41,419 bases of DNA. It comes from Gammaproteobacteria bacterium (GTDB lineage: Bacteria; Pseudomonadota; Gammaproteobacteria; Chromatiales; Chromatiaceae). Below are positions 29,808 through 35,915 of this stretch, piece after piece (positions within the stretch are counted from its first letter, which is position 1; every line of letters begins with the position of its first letter). The stretch lies in assembly GCA_030065815.1 (NCBI GenBank), contig JASJCU010000022.1, forward strand, positions 1 through 41,419. The letters run 5' to 3'. The position numbers and the translations under genes are program-made. The notes under the pieces are model-generated. The model was not told the DNA's origin. It saw nothing but the letters and a program-made list of their open reading frames with translations, and made no database searches.

Positions 29808-30722
29808 TCATGCCGATGTCGACGATCCGGCCTGTCGGGCGGTGCCGGGCCGTTGCGCCGGGATCGCGTCGAACGTTATCTGATCGGCGCCGTTGTACAC
29901 CAGGAAATGCCGGCCCTTGGCGCGGGCGATCAGCACGACGCCGATCGTGCGCGCCAGCTCGAGGCCACGTTGGGTGACGCCCGACCGCGACAACAGGATC
30001 GGCACCTGCATCTGCGCGACCTTGATGACCATCTCCGACGTCAGCCTCCCGGTCGTATAGAACCATTTCGATCTGCCGTCGATCGCGTTCAGCCACATGT
30101 GGCCGGAAATCGCATCCGCGGCATTGTGGCGGCCGACATCCTCGACGAACAGGTCGATCCGGGGGTCGCTGTCGTCGGTGACCTCGCACAGCGCGCAGCC
30201 GTGCACCGCGCCGGCGCGCCGGTAGACCTCGTTGTGCTCGCTGATGCCCGCCAGCAGGCGGTAGATCGACGACTGCGTCACCGCTACCCGGGGGACCCGG
30301 ATCTTCTCGATCTGGTCGCCGATACGGCCGAACACCGTGCCCTGGCCGCAGCCGGTCGTGACCGTGCGGTGTCGGAGCTTGTCATCGAGATCGCTGATCC
30401 GTTCGAAGGTCTCGACGTCGACGCGACCCGCGCCCCAATCGACCCGGATCGCGTCGACCGACTCGATGCACGGTACCAGACGCTGGTTCAACAGGTAGCC
30501 GAGGGTCAGCATCTCCGGGTGCGTGCCGAGCGTCATCAGCGTGACGATCTCGCGGTCGTCGAGAAACAGCGTCAGCGCGCGCTCGCCGGCGATGAACCCG
30601 GTCCGGCGCTGGCCGTACTCGTCGACCGCGTCGACCTCGTGGGCCGGCCGCAGTCCGGCATCCGTCATCTCCGGCCGGTAGGTGCGCCGGCCGTCATCGG
30701 TGCGTGGTGTGGCAGCGTCCAT
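29808..30722 (-). CDS. fdhD: Formate dehydrogenase accessory sulfurtransferase FdhD
   Basis: A 304-residue FdhD, which hands sulfur from a cysteine desulfurase to the bis-MGD cofactor so that formate dehydrogenase becomes active. Typical parts are EIVTLMTLGTHPEML, LGYLLNQ, the FVEDVGRHNAADA motif and TTGRLTSEMVIK. The loop that usually carries CxxC reads TGCGQG here (C125), so only the first cysteine is present. The start is ambiguous. An ATG at 30731 overlaps the moaA stop as ATGA, but GGAGG abuts it; the ATG at 30722 has the same GGAGG 9 nt upstream and is preferred. It lies between moaA and the HTH regulator in one operon. Confidence 0.92.
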   Translation of the reverse strand: MDAATPRTDDGRRTYRPEMTDAGLRPAHEVDAVDEYGQRRTGFIAGERALTLFLDDREIVTLMTLGTHPEMLTLGYLLNQRLVPCIESVDAIRVDWGAGRVDVETFERISDLDDKLRHRTVTTGCGQGTVFGRIGDQIEKIRVPRVAVTQSSIYRLLAGISEHNEVYRRAGAVHGCALCEVTDDSDPRIDLFVEDVGRHNAADAISGHMWLNAIDGRSKWFYTTGRLTSEMVIKVAQMQVPILLSRSGVTQRGLELARTIGVVLIARAKGRHFLVYNGADQITFDAIPAQRPGTARQAGSSTSA

Positions 30723-30727
30723 CGCCG

Positions 30728-31711
30728 TCATCCTCCGGTGTGATTCATGTGGCGGAAGATCACCGGCTGGGCCTGCAGATCGAAGTCGTGGCCCTTCGGC
30801 TTGATCGCCATCGAGTCGACGATCGCCGCCTGCAACGCCGCGTCGTCGCCGGGATGTGCGCGTACCACGTGCCGCAGGTCGACGCTGTGTTCCTGACCGA
30901 GGCACAGCAGCAGACGCCCTTCCGACGTCAGGCGTACACGGTTGCATTGCGCGCAGAAATTGTGACTGTGCGGCGAAATGAACCCGACGCGGGTCGCGAC
31001 GCCGGGGATCCGGAAGTAGCGCGACGGCCCACCGGTCGATTCCGTCGTCGGCACCAGCTCGTAGCGCTGCGCGAGGTCGCGGCGGATATCATCCGACGAG
31101 TAGAAGCACTCGGCGCGGTCGTGATCGCCGACGAATCCCAGCGGCATCTCCTCGATGAAGCTGATGTCGACGCCGCGATCGATGGCGAAGGCGACCAGAT
31201 CTCCGACCTCGTCATGGTTGCGATGCTTGAGCACGACCGCGTTGAGCTTGACCCGCTCGAAGCCGGCGTCGAGCGCGGCGTCGAGCCCCTGCATGACGCG
31301 CTCGATACGCCCGGTGCGGGTCAGCGCGCGGTAGCGGTCCTCGCGCAGGGTGTCGAGGCTGATGTTGACGCGCGTGACGCCGGCGGCCTTCAGTGCCGCG
31401 GCAAACCGCGGCAGCTGCGTGCCGTTGGTCGTCAGCGTCAGATCACGCAGGCCGTCGAGCGCCCCGAGCGCGTCGAATACCTTGATGATGTTCTTGCGGT
31501 GCAGCGGCTCGCCACCGGTGATCCGGATCTTCTCGACGCCCAGCGCCACGAAACAGCTGGCGACCTGGATGATCTCCTCGAGCGACAACAGCTGCGCGCG
31601 CGGCAGGAACTGCATCTTCTCCGACATGCAATACACGCAGCGCAGGTCGCAGCGATCGGTCACGGAGATGCGCAGGTAAGAGACACGGCGGTCGAATCGG
31701 TCGATCAGCAT
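30728..31711 (-). CDS. moaA: GTP 3',8-cyclase MoaA
   Basis: A 327-residue radical-SAM enzyme that starts molybdopterin synthesis by cyclising GTP. The radical-SAM cluster motif is C21-x3-C25-x2-C28 (CDLRCVYC), followed by RITGGEPL. The second cluster is bound by [18 protein letters not shown]. The C-terminus (MNHTGG) resembles the conserved GG end needed for GTP 3',8-cyclase activity. I chose the ATG at 31711 because the longer frame to 31810 passes through the promoter region and is Arg-rich. The ribosome binding site is weak (GGAA, about 10 nt away). Its stop overlaps the upstream fdhD ATG, so the two are coupled. A sigma-54-type element lies about 48 nt upstream. Confidence 0.94.
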   Translation of the reverse strand: MLIDRFDRRVSYLRISVTDRCDLRCVYCMSEKMQFLPRAQLLSLEEIIQVASCFVALGVEKIRITGGEPLHRKNIIKVFDALGALDGLRDLTLTTNGTQLPRFAAALKAAGVTRVNISLDTLREDRYRALTRTGRIERVMQGLDAALDAGFERVKLNAVVLKHRNHDEVGDLVAFAIDRGVDISFIEEMPLGFVGDHDRAECFYSSDDIRRDLAQRYELVPTTESTGGPSRYFRIPGVATRVGFISPHSHNFCAQCNRVRLTSEGRLLLCLGQEHSVDLRHVVRAHPGDDAALQAAIVDSMAIKPKGHDFDLQAQPVIFRHMNHTGG

Positions 31712-31758
31712 CAGTTCGGATTCCAGCGTCGCCCCAGGGACTCGGATTGCGCCACCGC

Positions 31759-31774
31759 TGCAAATTCCGTTCCG
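31759..31774 (-). promoter_or_regulatory. Sigma-54 (-24/-12) promoter candidate for moaA-fdhD-regulator
   Basis: On the minus strand the sequence is CGGAACGGAATTTGCA. It matches the sigma-54 consensus at 10 of 12 specified positions with exact spacing (GG at 31772-31773, GC at 31760-31761). The predicted start near 31748 gives a leader of about 37 nt, too short for a molybdenum-cofactor riboswitch. Confidence 0.55.
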
Positions 31775-31871
31775 CCAATGCCGGCTGGCGCCGTGGCGGC
31801 GACGCGGCAAGGGATCGGTCGGACTCCGCGCCGGCTACGACGACCTGGCCGTGCGCGCGTTGGGCCGTTCT

Positions 31872-31940
31872 GTCGCTGCGTTTGGCCGCGACTGCGACAA
31901 ATTGCCGCACTCGCAGCCGACAAATGCCCGGACAATTCCC
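31872..31940. promoter_or_regulatory. Candidate activator-binding region between divergent moaA and fdh promoters
   Basis: Three similar elements, GACAAATTGCC (31897-31907), GACAAATGCCC (31920-31930) and GACAATTCCC (31931-31940), are spaced 23 and 11 nt apart, close to helical turns. An interrupted palindrome TGTCGC-N17-GCGACA spans 31872-31900. The set lies 33-76 nt upstream of the plus-strand -24 element and about 100-165 nt from the minus-strand one, where enhancer sites for a sigma-54 activator would be expected. The 319-nt gap 31712-32030 holds these, the two sigma-54 elements and a palindrome at 31992-32005. Confidence 0.4.
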
Positions 31941-31972
31941 GAGCGGCCGCGCATCGGCGTGCCCGGCGAATC

Positions 31973-31988
31973 TGGCCCGTAAGTTGCT
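31973..31988 (+). promoter_or_regulatory. Sigma-54 (-24/-12) promoter candidate for the fdh accessory operon
   Basis: TGGCCCGTAAGTTGCT matches the sigma-54 consensus TGGCACG-N4-TTGCW at 11 of 12 specified positions with exact spacing (GG at 31974-31975, GC at 31986-31987). The predicted start near 31998-31999 leaves about 32 nt before the DUF3305 ATG. It is the best of the four such sites in the window. Confidence 0.7.
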
Positions 31989-31991
31989 GTA

Positions 31992-32005
31992 GCCGGTCAA
32001 CCGGC
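31992..32005. promoter_or_regulatory. Palindrome at the predicted transcription start
   Basis: GCCGGT-CA-ACCGGC, a perfect 14-nt inverted repeat, is centred on the start predicted from the sigma-54 element. It is a possible repressor operator. Confidence 0.35.
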
Positions 32006-32030
32006 GCACCACAGGGACCATGGCACAGCG

Positions 32031-32549
32031 ATGACCGAGCGCGACTCACCCGCAGACAATCCCACCCCGACGTTTCCCGTCGCGGTGATTCTCGAACGCC
32101 GCAAGGCCAGCAGTCCGTGGTGCGACTACACGTGGCAGGCCAAGGGCATCGCGGTGGGCCGGGGCGACGACGCGGCCGACCCGCGCGTCGTGCGCGACGA
32201 CGGCGACAGCGCGCTGTTCCTGGTCGGCGGCCTCGACGTCACGCTCTACGCCGACGAATGCGAGAGCTACTACTACAACCTCATCAGCGAGACGCCGCGC
32301 GCTTACGTCGTCGCCCACGTCGGCGATCCCGACAGCGCGCCCGAGCCGTTTCGAATCAGCATGAGTTTCGACGAGGCGCACGCCTACCTCGAAGGCGACG
32401 ACGAGATCTTCGCCGTCGACGTCCCGGCCGAGGTCTACCGCTGGACCGAGGCCTTCGTCATCGCCAACTACTTCCCGGAGAAGAAGCGGAAACGCAAGCT
32501 GCGCGACTGGACCGCGGACGAGCCGGCGGGCGGGGCCCACCCGTCATGA
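32031..32549 (+). CDS. DUF3305 formate dehydrogenase accessory protein
   Basis: A 172-residue soluble protein matching the DUF3305 family by its overall pattern: an N-terminal FPVAVILERR, PWCDYTWQAKGI, LYADECESYYYNL, then PRAYVVAH and FRISMSFDEAHAYLEGDDEIFAVDVPAEVYRW. The family occurs almost only in proteobacterial formate dehydrogenase clusters; its biochemical role is unknown. The ATG at 32031 is preceded by AGGGA (32013-32017) at a long 13-nt spacing. An ATG at 32020 opens a five-codon frame (MAQR) whose TGA overlaps this start. It is the first gene of a plus-strand operon and overlaps the next gene by 4 nt. Confidence 0.85.
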   Translation: MTERDSPADNPTPTFPVAVILERRKASSPWCDYTWQAKGIAVGRGDDAADPRVVRDDGDSALFLVGGLDVTLYADECESYYYNLISETPRAYVVAHVGDPDSAPEPFRISMSFDEAHAYLEGDDEIFAVDVPAEVYRWTEAFVIANYFPEKKRKRKLRDWTADEPAGGAHPS

Positions 32550-33169
32550 CGGCCAGCGATACCCAGGATCGCGAACGCCCGCGCCCGGACGAGACCTTCC
32601 TGCAGCGCTTTCATCGGCGCAAGCTCGAGGCCCGCGGTAGCGTGGCCGACGCCGCTGGTCTGGCAGGACCGGCCGATCCGATCGCTGACGCCAGCGACGT
32701 CACCGTGCCCGATGGCGAGGCCCGCCCGGCGCTGACCGACGCCGACATGCCGCCGCTCGAGTCGCTGGACGACGAGTCCGACTACCGTGGCTTCCTGTCC
32801 GAGAAGGTCAGCGAGTCGCTGCGCCGCGCGGCGCTGCGCAAGCTGTTCCACTCGTCGGCATTCAACGTCGTCGACGGACTCGACGAGTACGCCGACGACT
32901 TCACGACGTTCGAGACGCTCGGTGACATCGTCACCGCCGACATGCGCCACCAGCAGGAGATCGAGGCGCAGCGCGAGGCCGCCCGCATCGCCGAACGTGA
33001 AACCGCGCAGGCCGAGGCCGACGCGGCGGCCGAACCGATCGAGGCGCAAGCCGTGGCCGACGACGACACAGCCGACGACGGCGTGACCGAAATCACCGAC
33101 GCCGGTGCGCCCGACAACGACCCCAACCCGACGAGCGATCCGCATGACGAATCCACAAGCCACACTTGA
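32546..33169 (+). CDS. DUF3306 formate dehydrogenase accessory protein
   Basis: A 207-residue acidic protein matching the DUF3306 pattern: an FLQRFHRRK N-terminus, PPLESLDDESDYRGFLSEKVSESLRRAALRKLF, then FNVVDGLDEYADDFTTFETLGDIVTADMRHQ. The C-terminal 60 residues are low-complexity (Ala, Asp, Glu). Such proteins accompany DUF3305 in fdh clusters with unknown function. Its ATG overlaps the DUF3305 stop (ATGA), and its own end overlaps the next gene by 26 nt, so the operon is tightly packed. Confidence 0.83.
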   Translation: MTASDTQDRERPRPDETFLQRFHRRKLEARGSVADAAGLAGPADPIADASDVTVPDGEARPALTDADMPPLESLDDESDYRGFLSEKVSESLRRAALRKLFHSSAFNVVDGLDEYADDFTTFETLGDIVTADMRHQQEIEAQREAARIAERETAQAEADAAAEPIEAQAVADDDTADDGVTEITDAGAPDNDPNPTSDPHDESTSHT

Positions 33170-34787
33170 AGAAAGCCGCAACCAGCGCGCCCGCAGCATC
33201 GCGCTCAGCGCCGTCGAGGGGCGGCACATCGCGCCGGCCGGCGTGGTCTCCTACACGTCACGCGGTCGCGTGCTCGTTGTTGGCGGCGAGGAGGCCTACT
33301 GGCTGGCCGCACGCGTGCAGGAGCCGCTGCACGCCGAGGTGCTGCTGACCACGGGTGCCGTCGAACCGGGCGTGCCGACGACACCGCTGGGCGGCCGGCG
33401 GATCGCGGTGTCCGGGCACCTCGGCGCGTTTCGCCTGGAGCTCGGCGAGCCCGGCCATCACAACCGCGAGGTGCTGAACGCCGATCTGCTGGTCGACCTC
33501 GGCGAGACCGCGCTGTTCGACTGCGAGATCCTGCCACCCGGCTACACGCGCAGCGGCCGCGAACCCGCGGACATCGACAACGCGCTGGTCGCCCTCGACG
33601 GCATGGTCGGCACGTTCGAGAAGCCGCGCTACTTCGCCTACGACCCGTCGATCTGCGCGCATTCGCGCGCCGGCCAGCCCGGCTGCACGCGCTGTATCGA
33701 CAGCTGCCCCGCCGATGCGATCGTGTCGATCGGCGAGCGCATCGAGGTCAATCCCAATCTCTGCCAGGGTGGCGGCATCTGTGCGACCGCCTGCCCGACC
33801 GGCGCGATCCGCTACGCGTACCCGGATCCGGGCGAGACCGCAGACCACGTGCGAACCCTGCTGCGCAGCTACCTCGACGCCGGTGGCACCGATCCGGTCG
33901 TGATGTTCGCGAGCGCCGAGGACGCCGCCGACCTGCCGACCACGCCACCGCACGTGCTGCTGGTGCCGGTCGAGGAACTGGCCAGCGTCGGCCACGAGAT
34001 CTGGCTCGCCTCGCTGGCCTGGGGTGCGCGCTGCGTCGTGCTGGTCGACGGCGGTACGGTGCCGCCCAAGTCTCACGCGGCGCTGACCCACCAGGTGGCC
34101 ATCTGCCACGCGCTGCTGGCCGGCATGCAGCTCGACAGCGCGGCCCTGCGCTACATCGACAGTGCTCGCGTGACGGCGGATTGCCGGGCGTGTGACGGCC
34201 TGCCCGGGCCGGCCACGTTCGCGGCCAGCGCCGACAAACGCGAACTGGCGACCTTGGCGCTCGATCACCTGTGGTTGCACGGCGACGCGCGGCCGCAGTC
34301 GTTCGGGCTACCGGACGGCGCGCCGTATGGCCGGCTGCACGTCGACGCCGACCGCTGTACGCTGTGCATGGGTTGCACGTCGGTGTGCCCGGCCAAGGCG
34401 CTCAGCGCCGGCAACGAGACGCCACGCCTCGACTTCTTCGAGGGCAACTGCGTGCAGTGCGGACTGTGCGCTGCGGCCTGTCCGGAACAGGCGATCACGC
34501 TCGAGGCCCGCTACCTCGCCGACCCGGAAGTCCGCCGCCGGCCGCAGCTGCTCAACGAAGAGCCGCCGTTCTGCTGCGTGCAGTGCGGCAAGCCGTTCGC
34601 GACCCGCAAGGTGATCGACAACATCCTCGGCAAACTCGCGGGACATGCGATGTTCGCCAGCGACCGCGCGCGCCGCCGCCTGCAGATGTGCGAAGACTGC
34701 CGCGTCGTCGATGCGGTCCAGGACGACGACGCGATGCAGTCCGGCATCACGCTGCCGCCACGCAACCCCGCCAACACGAGCAAGTGA
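33144..34787 (+). CDS. Polyferredoxin with multiple [4Fe-4S] clusters (fdh accessory)
   Basis: A 547-residue iron-sulfur protein. Four ferredoxin-type Cys sets are visible: one around C181-x2-C184-x3-C188 (CTRCIDSCP), one at about 208-220 (CQGGGICATACP), C405-x2-C408-x2-C411-x3-C415 (CTLCMGCTSVCP) and C436-x2-C439-x2-C442-x3-C446 (CVQCGLCAAACP). A possible zinc or cluster set (CCVQC ... CEDC) lies near the C-terminus. A non-cluster region of about 170 residues separates the two pairs. There is no signal peptide, so it is cytoplasmic. The family is regularly found before TorD-like and fdhA genes; electron supply during enzyme maturation is a reasonable guess. The start (ATG 33144) overlaps the previous gene; the frame is open upstream to 33105, but that stretch repeats the neighbour's tail. 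Confidence 0.88.
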   Translation: MTNPQATLEESRNQRARSIALSAVEGRHIAPAGVVSYTSRGRVLVVGGEEAYWLAARVQEPLHAEVLLTTGAVEPGVPTTPLGGRRIAVSGHLGAFRLELGEPGHHNREVLNADLLVDLGETALFDCEILPPGYTRSGREPADIDNALVALDGMVGTFEKPRYFAYDPSICAHSRAGQPGCTRCIDSCPADAIVSIGERIEVNPNLCQGGGICATACPTGAIRYAYPDPGETADHVRTLLRSYLDAGGTDPVVMFASAEDAADLPTTPPHVLLVPVEELASVGHEIWLASLAWGARCVVLVDGGTVPPKSHAALTHQVAICHALLAGMQLDSAALRYIDSARVTADCRACDGLPGPATFAASADKRELATLALDHLWLHGDARPQSFGLPDGAPYGRLHVDADRCTLCMGCTSVCPAKALSAGNETPRLDFFEGNCVQCGLCAAACPEQAITLEARYLADPEVRRRPQLLNEEPPFCCVQCGKPFATRKVIDNILGKLAGHAMFASDRARRRLQMCEDCRVVDAVQDDDAMQSGITLPPRNPANTSK

Positions 34788-34789
34788 CA

Positions 34790-35428
34790 ATGAACACACA
34801 CCAGCCGCAGATCCAGCAAACCGTCGATGCGCCGACAGCCGCACCGGCCGACAGCGACGAGCAGGCGCACCGCGCCGCCGTATACAGCCTGCTGGCCGCG
34901 TTGCTGCGCGACTATCCCGAGCAGGTCGCACTCGACTACGCGGCACAGCTGCCGACCGCAAACGACGAATCGCGCTCCGGACTCGGCCTGGCGTTCTCGA
35001 TGCTGGCGCTGGCCGCGCGTCATACCCCCGCCGCGGGCCTGCGTGACGAGTACCACGCCCTGTTCATCGGTCTCGGGCGCGGCGAGCTGGTGCCGTACGG
35101 CTCGTGGTACCAGACCGGCTTCCTAATGGAGAAACCGCTTGGCCAGCTGCGCGCCGACCTCGCGACGCTCGGATTCGAACGCAACGACGACGTCCGCGAG
35201 CCCGAAGACCACATCGCGGCGCTGTGCGAGGTCATGGCCTACCTGATCACGGAGAACGCGACCGCCGCCACCCAGCGCCGGTTCTTCGAGAGCCACGTCG
35301 CGGGCTGGGCCGGCACGTTCTTCGAAGACCTCGAAAACGCCGAGAACGCCGTGTTCTACCGCTCGGTCGCACGCCTCGGTAGCTCCTTCGTCGACATCGA
35401 GCACCGCTACCTGACCTTGTTCGACTGA
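34790..35428 (+). CDS. TorD-family molybdoenzyme chaperone
   Basis: A 212-residue helical protein of the TorD/DmsD family. These proteins bind the Tat signal of a molybdo- or tungstoenzyme and protect it until the cofactor is in place. Visible hallmarks are YSLLAALLRDYPEQ, EYHALFIGLGRGELVPYGSWYQTGFLMEKPLGQLR (the E-Y-x-x-L-F-x-G-x-G and P-Y-x-S-x-Y pattern) and EDHIAALCEVMAYLI. The ATG at 34790 is 2 nt after the polyferredoxin stop codon. It would serve the Tat-dependent FdhA encoded about 490 nt downstream. It is the last gene of the accessory operon. Confidence 0.9.
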   Translation: MNTHQPQIQQTVDAPTAAPADSDEQAHRAAVYSLLAALLRDYPEQVALDYAAQLPTANDESRSGLGLAFSMLALAARHTPAAGLRDEYHALFIGLGRGELVPYGSWYQTGFLMEKPLGQLRADLATLGFERNDDVREPEDHIAALCEVMAYLITENATAATQRRFFESHVAGWAGTFFEDLENAENAVFYRSVARLGSSFVDIEHRYLTLFD

Positions 35429-35466
35429 GCCGGTGCCCGCGAGCCGGCGCCGCGCCAGCGTAATTC

Positions 35467-35493
35467 TGTCTCATCCCGCCAGACAAAGTGTCA
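35467..35493. promoter_or_regulatory. Inverted repeat and GACAAAG element upstream of the Tat/fdhABC promoter
   Basis: TGTCT (35467-35471) and AGACA (35481-35485) flank nine bases. GACAAAGTGTC (35482-35492) overlaps the right arm. This lies about 80-110 nt upstream of the sigma-54-type element at 35574 and resembles the GACAAA elements between moaA and the accessory operon. The function is inferred. Confidence 0.3.
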
Positions 35494-35573
35494 CAGCGGT
35501 CGTTTGTGTCCGGCGCACCACCCCGCCGCTTGGTCGATTGATGCCGGATCGCAGAGTTTTCTCCCGAGCCCGA

Positions 35574-35589
35574 TGGCCCCGTGTTTGCA
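35574..35589 (+). promoter_or_regulatory. Sigma-54 (-24/-12) promoter candidate for the Tat-protein/fdhABC operon
   Basis: TGGCCCCGTGTTTGCA matches the sigma-54 consensus at 10 of 12 specified positions with exact spacing (GG at 35575-35576, GC at 35587-35588). The predicted start near 35600 leaves a leader of about 85 nt before the 68-residue Tat protein. Confidence 0.6.
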
Positions 35590-35684
35590 AACCCTTCCGT
35601 ATTGGCCTGTCCGGCCTGCTCGACCGGGTTCGATCCGGACGCCCGGGAGCGCGCACAACGCAACGCATGCGAGGAATCGACGAC

Positions 35685-35891
35685 ATGAAAGACACCAAAC
35701 AGCCAGAAACGCCGTCCCGCCGCAAGTTCCTGCGCACCGCCATCGCCGGCAGCGGCGCTGCCGCCGCGACTGCGGTCGTGCCGGGGGTCGCACTGGCCGA
35801 TGCCGCCGAGCCGCAGGCCGACGCCAAGCCGAACGACGGCTACCGGCTTTCGCAGCACATTCTCGACTACTACAAGAGCGCCGCCAGCTGA
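35685..35891 (+). CDS. Small Tat-exported protein of the formate dehydrogenase region
   Basis: A 68-residue protein. It has a twin-arginine signal (SRRKFLRTA), a hydrophobic stretch (GSGAAAATAVVPGVALA) and a short mature part of about 30 residues ending QHILDYYKSAAS. The ATG at 35685 follows GAGGAA. Tiny proteins of this kind sit directly before fdhA in many proteobacterial clusters (a family known as formate dehydrogenase region Tat target). Their role is unknown; a cofactor, targeting or assembly helper is possible. It is 24 nt from fdhA and is probably the first gene transcribed from the promoter at 35574. Confidence 0.85.
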   Translation: MKDTKQPETPSRRKFLRTAIAGSGAAAATAVVPGVALADAAEPQADAKPNDGYRLSQHILDYYKSAAS

Positions 35892-35915
35892 GCGTCGACG
35901 AGGAGACGAGCCACG

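Noticed and set aside
31712-31758. Molybdenum-cofactor riboswitch in the moaA leader
   Set aside because: The leader predicted from the -12 box is under 50 nt and no multi-stem aptamer layout is visible.
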